15,469 nt of DNA from Mollicutes bacterium (GCA_003559585.1 PWKX01000141.1:1-15469), one strand, 5' to 3'; counted from the first letter of the stretch, positions 1-7,545 are shown. Numbers and translations: made by a program. Notes: a model not told the origin generated them from the letters alone.

Positions 1-15
1 TAGGAGGTTTTAACG

Positions 16-837
16 ATGAAAATCAAGTTAAACAATGGCATCACAATACCACAAATAGGCTTAGGAACCTTTAGAGCACAAGACAATGACGCCTATGAGG
101 CGGTCACGCATGCCTTAAAAGTTGGCTACCGTCATATTGATACGGCGTCTATTTATGGCAATGAAGCACAAGTTGGCAAAGCCATTAAAGATTCAGATGT
201 CCCACGTGAAGACATTTTTGTGACCACCAAGTTATTTCAAACCGATCAAGGGTACTTAGCAACCAAAAAAGCATTAAAAGATTCACTTAAACGCTTAGGA
301 CTTGATTATGTTGATTTATACTTAATCCACTGGCCAACCACGTATGAAAAAGTGGCCGATTCTTATCAAGCCTTAGAAGAGCTGTATTTAGATGGTCTCA
401 CCCGCGCGATTGGTGTGAGTAACTTTAATTTCCATCACTTAGAGCATTTATTAAAGACCGCTGAGATCATGCCTCAAGTAAACCAAATCGAAAACCATAT
501 CTACTTACAAAACTTCAAACTGCATGAGTTTTGCCGCAAACACAACATCTACTTAGAAGCTTATGCGCCGCTTTGTTCTCATGAAATTGACCATCTTTTA
601 AAAGATGAAACCTTAGCAAAAATCGCTAAAAAACATCATAAAACCATTCCGCAAATCGCCCTTAGATTCCAATTAGAACGGGGCATCATTATCTTACCTA
701 AATCCATCACACCAAAACGCATTGAGGATAACTTAAATATTCTTGATTTTGAACTCGATGATGAAGATATGGAAGCCATCTATAAACTAAACCGTGGCCG
801 TAAGTATTTTCCAGAACCAGACAACATTAGATTTTAA
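16..837 (+). CDS. Aldo/keto reductase
   Basis: A 273-residue cytosolic NAD(P)H-dependent oxidoreductase of the aldo/keto reductase family, which reduces aldehydes and ketones to alcohols in a TIM barrel. The family's catalytic tetrad is visible: Asp42 and Tyr47 in HIDTASIYGNE, Lys72 in VTTKLF and His105 in LIHWP. The GVSNF segment (133-137) and the cofactor-phosphate loop LPKSITPKR (227-235) are also present. The length is typical of the short bacterial members (such as 2,5-diketo-gluconate or glyoxal reductases). The ATG lies 8 bases after an AGGAGG at 2-7, so the start is secure. Any promoter lies outside the window. The next gene begins 20 bases downstream with no terminator between, so the two are probably cotranscribed. 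The substrate cannot be told from sequence. Confidence 0.95.
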   Translation: MKIKLNNGITIPQIGLGTFRAQDNDAYEAVTHALKVGYRHIDTASIYGNEAQVGKAIKDSDVPREDIFVTTKLFQTDQGYLATKKALKDSLKRLGLDYVDLYLIHWPTTYEKVADSYQALEELYLDGLTRAIGVSNFNFHHLEHLLKTAEIMPQVNQIENHIYLQNFKLHEFCRKHNIYLEAYAPLCSHEIDHLLKDETLAKIAKKHHKTIPQIALRFQLERGIIILPKSITPKRIEDNLNILDFELDDEDMEAIYKLNRGRKYFPEPDNIRF

Positions 838-857
838 CTACATGAGAAGGTGACATT

Positions 858-2255
858 ATGCCGTTTTTATCGATGATTCAAGATTGGGTGATGACAAACA
901 TCGTCCTTGTTTTAAGCATCATTATCATTTTGTTTGTTGCGCTTACTGTCTTTACAGTAATTCGTTTTAACGTGCTTAGAAAAACCAGACAATTACTGTA
1001 TCAAGACAGTTTAACAGGGGTTAAAAAAATCTTGCATTTAGAAAAAAACTTTAACAACATCCTGGTTGATTTTGACCGGGATGTTGCTATGTATTACATC
1101 AACATCGACAACTTTAAAAACTATAACGATATCTTTGGCTTTCAAGTGGCCAATAAAATCTTAGAAAAATTCGCAGAACGCATTCAATCACAGGTCAACC
1201 ACGACCATGTCTACCGCGTGCACTCTGATCGCTTTATCATTTTAAACCCAATTGATTCAAGCAGTCGCGATACGTTTATCGAGACATTAATCGATGCGTT
1301 AAAACAACCGTTTTACATCGATAAACAAGACATCAATCTAACGGTTTCGGTGGGCCGCTATGATATCAGTGAAGCCAACCCGCGTTATCACGATGTTATC
1401 TTAGCCGCAGAGTTGGCACTCGACCGCGCTAAAACACATGGTAAAGATCAAATGGTTTTATACACCGGTGATTTAAAACAAGCGCATAAAAACGCTTTTG
1501 ATATGTTTTATTTTTTAAAAACCGCTTTACAAGATGAAACCTTTCACCTTGAATTTCAGCCCATCATTCATACCCAAAGTAAAACATTAGCTGGTTTTGA
1601 ATCGTTGTTAAGGTTTGATGATAAACGCCGCATCTTTTTCCCTAGTGAAATCATTTATTACGCTGAAAAGTTCAATATGATCGAAGCACTCGACCGCTTA
1701 GTCGTTAAAAAATCATTAGAAGCCTATCAGGTTTTAAAAAAAGAAGCGATTAACTTTGATTTTATGTCGATCAATATCTCAAGTCGACAAATCCATAACG
1801 CATCATTTGTGACCTTCATGAAACAAATGATTGAAACCTATAACATCAAACCACAAACAATCGTGATTGAGTTCACAGAAACCTTAGACCCAGAAGGCTT
1901 AGACAAAGAATCTAAATTCATCGATGAACTACGTGCGCTCGGATTAAAGATTGCGATTGATGATTTTGGATCGGGGTATTCAAGTATGCTTAGATTATCA
2001 CGCAATGCGTTAGATAGAATCAAAATCGATAAATCGTTCGTAACCGATCTAATGCATTCTAAACGAAATCAAGCCTTAATTAAAGCCATGGTGAATCTCG
2101 GTCATGCTTTTGACCTCGAAGTGATCGTTGAAGGTGTTGAAAACGAAGAAGAATATCGGTTTGCTAAATCCTTGTCTATTGGCTTTGTTCAGGGCTATTA
2201 CTTCCATAAACCACTCAAGTTATCCACCGTTATTGAGACCTTCAAAAATGGTTAA
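858..2255 (+). CDS. Membrane-anchored degenerate GGDEF / EAL protein (probable c-di-GMP phosphodiesterase)
   Basis: A 465-residue protein with one N-terminal membrane helix (about 12-36), a GGDEF-like domain (about 45-205) and an EAL domain (about 213-460). The cyclase half keeps the D-x-LTG entry motif (50-54) but reads HSDRF at 122-126 where GGDEF should be, so it should not make c-di-GMP. The phosphodiesterase half keeps the expected metal and substrate residues: Glu248 (ESL in place of EAL), Asn306, Glu338, Asp368-Asp369 in IDDFGSGYSS, Lys389, Glu425 in VEGVE and Gln445 in VQGYYF. By family knowledge it probably hydrolyses c-di-GMP to pGpG at the inner face of the membrane, and the dead GGDEF may sense GTP, though that is inference. 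GAGAAGG at 844-850 fits the ATG at 858. It follows the reductase gene by 20 bases. Confidence 0.93.
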   Translation: MPFLSMIQDWVMTNIVLVLSIIIILFVALTVFTVIRFNVLRKTRQLLYQDSLTGVKKILHLEKNFNNILVDFDRDVAMYYINIDNFKNYNDIFGFQVANKILEKFAERIQSQVNHDHVYRVHSDRFIILNPIDSSSRDTFIETLIDALKQPFYIDKQDINLTVSVGRYDISEANPRYHDVILAAELALDRAKTHGKDQMVLYTGDLKQAHKNAFDMFYFLKTALQDETFHLEFQPIIHTQSKTLAGFESLLRFDDKRRIFFPSEIIYYAEKFNMIEALDRLVVKKSLEAYQVLKKEAINFDFMSINISSRQIHNASFVTFMKQMIETYNIKPQTIVIEFTETLDPEGLDKESKFIDELRALGLKIAIDDFGSGYSSMLRLSRNALDRIKIDKSFVTDLMHSKRNQALIKAMVNLGHAFDLEVIVEGVENEEEYRFAKSLSIGFVQGYYFHKPLKLSTVIETFKNG

Positions 2256-2328
2256 AAGTTATAACACAAACTATTTTCTTGAAACACATTTAAAGCCTTT
2301 ACAAGCGTCTTTTGTGATGTTTTAAAAT

Positions 2329-2356
2329 TGTTTTTTCTAAAAACATATGATACGAT
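2329..2356 (+). promoter_or_regulatory. Predicted sigma-A promoter for the DUF2188 gene
   Basis: A -35-like TTGTTT (2329-2334), a 16-base spacer and an extended -10, TGA-TACGAT (2348-2356), lie about 45 bases before the ATG at 2401. The rest of the 2256-2400 gap is AT-rich and holds no convincing hairpin terminator for the preceding operon. Confidence 0.5.
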
Positions 2357-2400
2357 AATACATGCATAACCTAAATAAAATAAGGAAATGAGGGTGTATC

Positions 2401-2925
2401 ATGGGAATCTTAAAAAAATTGTTTGGAAAGAAAAACAAAGAAAACACCGAAGAGGTAAAACAATCAAGGCAAGCGACTGTTGAAACCAAAGATGTATCTT
2501 TAGAAGAAGTGAATAACGAACTTAAAGATTTAGACAGCGTTCAAAAGGAAAAAGATCTCAACACCAACCCCGTACCTACTAAATCAGAAGATGTGATGGT
2601 TAAAAAAACCGATCGACCTGAGGTGACCACATCGAAAGATGCTGAACCTGAAAAAGAAGAAACATCCATTCCAAAACAAACACCAAAAACAGCATCAAAA
2701 CCTAAACAAGCAAGCAAACCAAAAGAAGCATCTAAACCAAAACAACCAGCTAAAAAGACCGTTTATCATGTCAAGAAACATGATGAAGGTTGGCAAGTGA
2801 TAAAAGAAAACGCCGATAAAGCATACCGCGTGTTTAAATATCAAAAAGAAGCGATTGATTTTGCCAAAGCTGAAGACCTTGAGTATGTGGTCTTTAAAGC
2901 GGATGGCACCCCGCGTGATGCATAA
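2401..2925 (+). CDS. Lysine-rich protein with C-terminal DUF2188-like domain
   Basis: A 174-residue protein without a signal peptide or membrane helix. The N-terminus, MGILKKLFGKKNKEN, is basic and amphipathic. Residues about 15-92 are highly charged and probably disordered. Residues 93-118 are a low-complexity tract of SKPKQA/SKPKEA-like units. The C-terminal 55 residues form a compact domain: YHVKKHDEGWQV at 122-133, then AYRVF, KEAIDFAK, and VVFKADGT near the end. This matches the DUF2188 pattern (YHV..dgGW.V, a helix with K/E-E-A, then V...dG) as I remember it. The function of DUF2188 is unknown to me. The gene stands alone between its own promoter and terminator. The start is supported by GAGGG at 2390-2394. 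The tail could bind nucleic acid or the cell envelope, but this is speculation. Confidence 0.85.
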   Translation: MGILKKLFGKKNKENTEEVKQSRQATVETKDVSLEEVNNELKDLDSVQKEKDLNTNPVPTKSEDVMVKKTDRPEVTTSKDAEPEKEETSIPKQTPKTASKPKQASKPKEASKPKQPAKKTVYHVKKHDEGWQVIKENADKAYRVFKYQKEAIDFAKAEDLEYVVFKADGTPRDA

Positions 2926-2951
2926 AACCTACGCCAGTAGGTTTTATTTTT
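2924..2951 (+). terminator. Intrinsic terminator of the DUF2188 gene
   Basis: A perfect 9-bp stem, AAAACCTAC (2924-2932) and GTAGGTTTT (2937-2945), with the loop GCCA, is followed by ATTTTT. It overlaps the TAA stop codon. The stem is A/T-flanked, so it may also work weakly in the other direction. Confidence 0.85.
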
Positions 2952-2957
2952 ACCAAG

Positions 2958-2963
2958 TATAAT
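2958..2963 (+). promoter_or_regulatory. -10 box of the TetR-ABC operon
   Basis: A consensus TATAAT at 2958-2963 lies 28 bases before the chosen TetR start at 2992. No good -35 exists at the usual distance, which would fall in the right arm of the preceding terminator (around 2935-2940). The weak -35 suggests a low-level promoter. Confidence 0.6.
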
Positions 2964-2975
2964 GACAATTTGTCA
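2963..2975 (+). promoter_or_regulatory. Candidate operator for the adjacent TetR repressor
   Basis: An inverted repeat TGACAA-T-TTGTCA with perfect 6-base arms begins at the last base of the -10 box and covers the expected transcription start (about 2970). TetR-family repressors commonly bind such TGACA-type dyads over their own promoters. Autorepression of the regulator and exporter genes is inferred from this position. Confidence 0.65.
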
Positions 2976-2991
2976 CTAAAGGATGATGAGT

Positions 2992-3594
2992 ATGCCGAGC
3001 GAAACGTTTTTCAACCTATCTTATGCAAAACGAACCCATATCGAAGAAGCGGCCAAACAGGTCTTTTTAACCAAACCCTACCAACAAGTTACCGTGTCTA
3101 GCATTGTGAAAGCCGCTGGCATTCCAAGGGGGAGTTTCTATCAATATTTTACGGATTTAGATGATGTTTACCATCATCTATTTCAAGCTGTGATCGAACG
3201 CTTCACCGTACACAGTGAACAACAAATTTACGCTTATAAAGGCAACACCATTTTTGAATACATGTCAGCCACGTTTGAATCGGACTATGACTTTTTAAAA
3301 CAAAGTGATTATTTCACATTGATGAAAAAGTTTTATCAAGCCCGTGACTTTTTAGGTTTAAACATCGATATCATGGATAAACGCAATCAAATTGTGTTAA
3401 AAACGATGTTTAAACATTTAAACTTTGATCAACTTTCACACCATTCAAAAGCGCGCATAATTAAGATTATTAAACTGTTGTCGCATGTTAAATACCATCA
3501 TATTTCTAAAATCATCAAAAATAGCGCCAGTTTTCAAGAAGCGTATGATGATTATCAGTTTTACCTAACGGTGATGAAAGAAGGTGCTGAATAA
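2992..3594 (+). CDS. TetR/AcrR-family transcriptional regulator
   Basis: A 200-residue repressor with an N-terminal TetR helix-turn-helix (about 12-58; core VTVSSIVKAAGIPRGSFYQYFTD at 33-55) and an all-helical ligand and dimer domain with no recognisable ligand signature. Start choice: three in-frame ATGs lie at 2983, 2986 and 2992. Only 2992 has a correctly placed ribosome-binding site (AAAGGA at 2978-2983), because for the other two the site overlaps or abuts the start. The first exporter gene starts 4 bases after the stop, so this gene is probably the first of a three-gene operon and represses it through the dyad at 2963-2975. The arrangement is like yfiR with yfiBC of Bacillus subtilis, where a TetR regulator adjoins a heterodimeric exporter. 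Inducing drugs are unknown. Confidence 0.92.
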   Translation: MPSETFFNLSYAKRTHIEEAAKQVFLTKPYQQVTVSSIVKAAGIPRGSFYQYFTDLDDVYHHLFQAVIERFTVHSEQQIYAYKGNTIFEYMSATFESDYDFLKQSDYFTLMKKFYQARDFLGLNIDIMDKRNQIVLKTMFKHLNFDQLSHHSKARIIKIIKLLSHVKYHHISKIIKNSASFQEAYDDYQFYLTVMKEGAE

Positions 3595-3598
3595 TACC

Positions 3599-5380
3599 AT
3601 GAAACCAATTTTTAAACTGTTAAGATACATCAAACCATATAAATGGTATGTCATCATCGCGTCCATCACCATGTTTCTACAAGTTTTTGTTAGTTTCTAT
3701 ATTCCGTTTTTAACGATTGAAATGATTGATGAGGCGCTACCCAACCGGAACTTTGAACGGGTGCTACACATCGGCTTAATCATGCTTGGTTTTGCCACCG
3801 CTGGGATCATAGCTGGCATCATCAATACCTACACCTCACAGCGTGTCTCACAGTTTGCGACCGCTGATTTAAGACTCAATGTGTTTAAACGCATTCAAAT
3901 GTTGTCGTTTAAAAATGTGGATGATTTAAAACAAAGCCGTTTAATCACCAACGCCACCAACGATGTGATGCGGGTTGAGATGTTTTTTACCATGATGCTT
4001 AGAATTGTTTTAAGAGCGCCTTTAATGATTATAGTTGGGCTCATTTACGCTTTAGGAACCTCGCTTAGATTATCAAACGTGTTTTATGTGACGATGCCTT
4101 TGTTGATGATTTCAGTGGTCATCATCATGTTTTTTGCTTATCCACGCTTTAAAAAAGTACAGGTCGCTTTAGATGATTTAAACAACGTCTCACTAGAAAA
4201 CGCCAACTCACCACAAGTCATTAAATCGTTTGTTTCTCAAGACCATGAAAAAAAGCGTTATCTAACAGCCAATGAACAATACCGTAAAGTCAACACATCG
4301 GCTGAGACGGTCATGGCTTTTGCTGACCCAGTCATTAATTTTATTTTTAATCTTGGGGTAGCAGGGATTTTGTTTGCTGGGGCATATTACTTAAATCAAG
4401 GCGAATTGTTAACAGCCGAGGGCATCCCTCAAGTCGGATTAATCATGGCCTTTAACGCCTATAGCCAACAAATCTTAATCGGTTTGATGATGTTTGCGAT
4501 GATCATGATTTTCTTATCAAGAGCCAACGTATCGGCCGCTAGAATCAACGAAATCTTTGATACCGTGATTGACCTTGAAACCAAAGACGATCCTTATCAA
4601 GGCCCTTTAACAGGTGATATTACGTTTGATAACGTGTCTTTTGCTTATGGTAAAGACTCCAAACCAGCGCTTAATAAGGTTAATCTATCGATAAAAGCCG
4701 GTGAAAAAATTGGCATCATCGGTTCGACTGGTTCTGGTAAGAGTACAATGGCCTATTTAATCCCTAGGTTATATGACGTCAGCGAAGGCTCAGTGTACCT
4801 CGGGGATTATGATGTGCGTGATTTTGACATTAAAACCTTAAGAGACCATATTGGTTTTGTGACCCAACAAGCCACCATCTTTAGTGGTTCAATGGCCACC
4901 AATATGTTTCAAGGCAAACCGGAAGCTGACAACGATGACTTAGAAGAAGCCGCCAACCAAGCGCTATTAAAAACCTTTATCCATGAACAAGAAGATGGCT
5001 ACAACTATCTAATCAAAGCCAAAGGCGTTAACTTATCTGGGGGCCAAAAACAACGCTTATCAATCGCCAGAGCGATGATTAAAAAGCCTAAGATTTTAAT
5101 TTTTGATGATGCCACCAGCGCGGTTGATGCGAGCAGTGAACAACAAATTTTAAGTCATATTAACGATTTAACATACAACCCAACCTTACTCTTAGTGTCA
5201 CAAAAAGTCTCCACGGTAAAAAAACTCGATAAAATCATTGTCTTATCGAATGATGGCACCATTGATGGGTTTGGGACACATGATGATTTGATTAAAAAAA
5301 GCGCGGTTTATCAAGAAATCGCCGCGTCACAACTTGGTTTAGGGGGTGAATATGATGTCCAAACAGAAAATATTAAATAA
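3599..5380 (+). CDS. ABC exporter half-transporter, degenerate-site subunit (pair 1)
   Basis: A 593-residue half-transporter with an N-terminal six-helix membrane domain (about 15-310) and a nucleotide-binding domain (about 335-580). Walker A is GSTGSGKST (375-383), the Q-loop VTQQ (421-424) and the signature LSGGQ (479-483). Walker B ends IFDD, so Asp504 replaces the catalytic glutamate. The switch histidine is also replaced: VSQKVST has Gln535 where families have His. This subunit should therefore supply Walker motifs to a non-hydrolysing site, as the matching subunits of TM287/288-, LmrCD- or YfiBC-type exporters do. Its partner is the next gene, which overlaps it by 29 bases. A GTG at 3584 is possible, but ATG 3599 is preferred: it lies 12 bases after AGGTG and opens with the conserved KPIFKLLRYIKPYKW. 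Drug or lipid export is likely; the substrate is unknown. Confidence 0.93.
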   Translation: MKPIFKLLRYIKPYKWYVIIASITMFLQVFVSFYIPFLTIEMIDEALPNRNFERVLHIGLIMLGFATAGIIAGIINTYTSQRVSQFATADLRLNVFKRIQMLSFKNVDDLKQSRLITNATNDVMRVEMFFTMMLRIVLRAPLMIIVGLIYALGTSLRLSNVFYVTMPLLMISVVIIMFFAYPRFKKVQVALDDLNNVSLENANSPQVIKSFVSQDHEKKRYLTANEQYRKVNTSAETVMAFADPVINFIFNLGVAGILFAGAYYLNQGELLTAEGIPQVGLIMAFNAYSQQILIGLMMFAMIMIFLSRANVSAARINEIFDTVIDLETKDDPYQGPLTGDITFDNVSFAYGKDSKPALNKVNLSIKAGEKIGIIGSTGSGKSTMAYLIPRLYDVSEGSVYLGDYDVRDFDIKTLRDHIGFVTQQATIFSGSMATNMFQGKPEADNDDLEEAANQALLKTFIHEQEDGYNYLIKAKGVNLSGGQKQRLSIARAMIKKPKILIFDDATSAVDASSEQQILSHINDLTYNPTLLLVSQKVSTVKKLDKIIVLSNDGTIDGFGTHDDLIKKSAVYQEIAASQLGLGGEYDVQTENIK

Positions 5381-7217
5381 ACGCGATTTAAACGAAAAAC
5401 TAAAAGCTGAGATTGATGTGACCAACCCTAAAAACCAACAAACCACCGGTAGAAGACGCCAATCTCCTGCCTTAGGCAAACCGAAAAACACCGCCAAAAC
5501 CATCAAACGTTTACTTCAGTACATGGGCGGATACAAATTTGCGCTTTTATTCATCGCTTTATTTCTAGCAACCGCCACGGGGATGGCTTTGCTTGTTCCC
5601 ATTTTATTTTCAAGAGCCATCGATAACCATATCTTAGTCTTTGATTTCACCGGTGTTTACCGGATTGCCTTGATCATTTTAGGCCTAGCTTTATTCAACA
5701 GCATCGTGCGTTTTTTCTCACGGTTCATCATGGTAAGAATTTCTCAAAACGTGGTTAAATCAATACGTAAGGATGCCTTTGATAGTTTGATGAAAGCCCC
5801 GGTATCTTATTACGATCAAAAAGGCACCGGGGATATTGTCAGCCGTTTATCAAACGACATTGAACTGATCAGCAACTCTTTAGGCCAAACCATTTTAGAA
5901 ACCATCAACACCGTGATTGTCTTGTTTGGTGCCTTGATTCTTATGTTTTATCTTAACTGGGCCCTAGCCTTAGTTGTGATGGTCTTTATTCCTTTGATGG
6001 TGTTGTTTGTGGTTAAGATATCCAAGAAAACACGTAAAGGGTTTAAAGCCCAACAAATTCACTTAGCGGCTTTAAACGGCATCATTGAAGAAAATGTTTC
6101 AGGGTTAAAAACCGTTAAATTGTACAACCAAGAAGCGCCGTTTTTAGAAGAGTTTTCTGAGGAAAACAACCGCTTAAAAAAAGCAGGTTTTATGGCCCAG
6201 TTTTATTCAGGGCTCGTGTGGCCCTTCATTCACTTTATGAATAATTTTGTGTTTTTAACGATCATTGCAGTCGGTGCGATGCTTTATCTACGGTTTGATG
6301 CGCTTGTGAGCATTGGTCAAATTGCAGGGGTCTCTCAGTACTCACGTCAGTTTATGATGCCACTGGCTAACATGGCGCAGTTGTTTAACGCCCTTATGCA
6401 AGGTGTGGCCGGGGCAGAACGTGTCTTTGAACTGATAGATGCCGACAATGAATATGCTTTAGATGGCACGCAAGAGATTGAATCGTTTAAAGGTGAGATT
6501 GCCTTTGATGATGTCACCTTTGGTTATGATGCCGCCTTGCCTGTTTTAAAAAACATTACCTTTAAGGCCAAACAAGGTGATATCATCGCCATTGTTGGAC
6601 CCACAGGGGGCGGCAAAACCACCACCATTAAACTGTTAAACCGTTTTTATGATGTGCAAAAAGGTCGCATTTTAATCGATGATGTTAACATCACCGACTA
6701 TAAAATCGATGCCTTACGCAAACGCATCGGCATTGTCTTACAAGACACACAACTATTTAAAGGCACCGTCTATGACAACATCCACTACGGTGATTTTAAC
6801 GCCACTGAACATGATGTGATTGAAGCGGCTAAAATGGCCAATGCATACGATTTTATCATGAAACTACCACAAGGGTTTCAAACGATGATTTATGAAGGGG
6901 GTCAAAACTTCTCTCAAGGTGAAAGACAGTTGATCTCCATTGCAAGAACGATGCTCAATAACCCTGATTTACTTATTTTAGATGAAGCAACCTCCAATGT
7001 TGATACAAGAACTGAAAAAAAGATTCAAACCAGCATGAAACGGTTGATGTCAAACCGTACCTCAATCGTCATCGCTCACCGCTTACAAACCATTAAAGAA
7101 GCCGACACCATTTTGGTGATTAACAACGGCGAACTCATCGAACAAGGCTCACATGATGGCTTATTAGCGCAAAAAGGGTTCTACCATTCATTATACCGAG
7201 CTCAGTTTGAACAATAA
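5352..7217 (+). CDS. ABC exporter half-transporter, catalytic-glutamate subunit (pair 1)
   Basis: A 621-residue half-transporter. A hydrophilic N-terminal extension of about 55 residues, with an RRRQSPALGKPK stretch, precedes the six-helix membrane domain (about 62-350), as in YfiC/LmrD-like subunits. In the nucleotide-binding domain, Walker A is GPTGGGKTT (416-424). Walker B ends LILDE with catalytic Glu545, and the switch His576 is present (IAHRLQT). The signature is FSQGE (520-524) in place of LSGGQ. Because each ATP site joins the Walker motifs of one subunit to the signature of the other, this altered signature falls in the same site as the Asp504/Gln535 changes of the previous gene, leaving one good site. 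An AGGGGG at 5341-5346 serves ATG 5352 or the adjacent ATG 5355, and an upstream GTG at 5346 lies inside that site. No terminator directly follows the stop. Confidence 0.93.
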   Translation: MMSKQKILNKRDLNEKLKAEIDVTNPKNQQTTGRRRQSPALGKPKNTAKTIKRLLQYMGGYKFALLFIALFLATATGMALLVPILFSRAIDNHILVFDFTGVYRIALIILGLALFNSIVRFFSRFIMVRISQNVVKSIRKDAFDSLMKAPVSYYDQKGTGDIVSRLSNDIELISNSLGQTILETINTVIVLFGALILMFYLNWALALVVMVFIPLMVLFVVKISKKTRKGFKAQQIHLAALNGIIEENVSGLKTVKLYNQEAPFLEEFSEENNRLKKAGFMAQFYSGLVWPFIHFMNNFVFLTIIAVGAMLYLRFDALVSIGQIAGVSQYSRQFMMPLANMAQLFNALMQGVAGAERVFELIDADNEYALDGTQEIESFKGEIAFDDVTFGYDAALPVLKNITFKAKQGDIIAIVGPTGGGKTTTIKLLNRFYDVQKGRILIDDVNITDYKIDALRKRIGIVLQDTQLFKGTVYDNIHYGDFNATEHDVIEAAKMANAYDFIMKLPQGFQTMIYEGGQNFSQGERQLISIARTMLNNPDLLILDEATSNVDTRTEKKIQTSMKRLMSNRTSIVIAHRLQTIKEADTILVINNGELIEQGSHDGLLAQKGFYHSLYRAQFEQ

Positions 7218-7282
7218 ACAAAGCCACCGCGCTTAAAGCACATCACCGTAAACACATTAAACCAATCATAACTTAACTAAAA

Positions 7283-7321
7283 CCATTCATTTTTATAAAT
7301 ACCACCCATTATTTATAAATA
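7283..7321. repeat. AT-rich direct repeat in the inter-operon region
   Basis: TTTATAAATA occurs at 7292-7301 and again at 7312-7321, exactly 20 bases apart. Each copy is preceded by a CCATT (7283 and 7306), giving an imperfect repeat of 19 and 16 bases. TTTATAAA is itself a palindrome. Each copy contains TATAAA, so either could be a -10 element for the second exporter operon or part of a binding site. No good -35 is seen for either. Confidence 0.5.
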
Positions 7322-7325
7322 AAAT

Positions 7326-7372
7326 CAAAATAAGCCTTTACAAAGCCTTAAGGCTATGATAGGCTTATTTTG
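7326..7372. repeat. Perfect 12-bp inverted repeat with nested palindrome, possible terminator
   Basis: CAAAATAAGCCT (7326-7337) pairs perfectly with AGGCTTATTTTG (7361-7372). The 23-base loop holds a second perfect palindrome, AGCCTTAAGGCT (7344-7355). The RNA could fold as a long stem topped by an inner hairpin, and the DNA could form a cruciform. The outer stem ends in a T-rich right arm and an A-rich left arm, as in a bidirectional terminator. It may end the operon that stops at 7217, or sit in the leader RNA of the next operon. The remaining 7218-7282 stretch shows nothing recognisable. Confidence 0.7.
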
Positions 7373-7403
7373 AACAAAATATTATAACAAGGTGGTGATA
7401 CCC

Positions 7404-7487
7404 ATGAACAAACATACCTTTAATCTCAAGCAACCAAATCAATATAGTTTTATCCAACGAGCGGTATCGCCAATTTATTATGCGTAA
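7404..7487 (+). CDS. 27-residue upstream ORF, candidate attenuator leader peptide
   Basis: ATG at 7404 follows a good ribosome-binding site (AAGGTGGTGA, 7389-7398) and opens a 27-codon frame ending in TAA at 7485-7487. The peptide starts MNKHTFNLK and ends SFIQRAVSPIYYA. It has no signal peptide or membrane segment. It ends 23 bases before an intrinsic terminator (7511-7545), which itself lies about 35 bases before the exporter gene at 7581. Short ORF, terminator and multidrug ABC pair is the layout of bmrB-bmrCD in Bacillus subtilis and of several antibiotic-resistance leaders, where a ribosome stalled on the leader prevents termination. I infer the same role. No sequence similarity to BmrB is claimed. 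The peptide might instead be a chance ORF, though the ribosome-binding site argues against that. Confidence 0.65.
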   Translation: MNKHTFNLKQPNQYSFIQRAVSPIYYA

Positions 7488-7494
7488 AGCATAA
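7478..7494 (+). promoter_or_regulatory. Hairpin over the leader-ORF stop codon
   Basis: TTATGC (7478-7483), loop GTAAA, GCATAA (7489-7494): a perfect 6-bp stem whose loop holds most of the leader's TAA stop codon, followed by CTTTTT. A ribosome on the last codons would melt it. Its left arm can also pair with GCATAG at 7507-7512, which runs into the left arm of the terminator, so alternative folds are possible. Confidence 0.5.
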
Positions 7495-7510
7495 CTTTTT
7501 GATTGTGCAT

Positions 7511-7545
7511 AGCCATTAATCTCGTTGAGATTAGTGGCTTTTTTT
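7511..7545 (+). terminator. Intrinsic terminator / attenuator before the second exporter operon
   Basis: AGCCATTAATCTC (7511-7523), loop GTT, GAGATTAGTGGCT (7527-7539): a 13-bp stem with a single wobble pair, followed directly by a run of seven T (7539-7545). It lies just upstream of the ribosome-binding site and start of the gene at 7581, where an unconditional terminator would be pointless for a promoter upstream. A regulated attenuator is therefore likely. The only other reading is that it ends the short leader transcript and the exporter has a promoter of its own in the 35 bases left, for which I see none. Confidence 0.85.

Noticed and set aside
2293..2304. AAGCCTTTACAA shared by 2293-2304 and 7333-7344
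   Set aside because: A 12-base match in AT-rich intergenic DNA at unrelated positions. Only the second is part of a dyad, so it is probably chance.
2693..2755. DNA tandem repeat or CRISPR-like array in the SKPKQA region
   Set aside because: The units are short, imperfect and in frame within a protein. They are coding low-complexity sequence, not an array.
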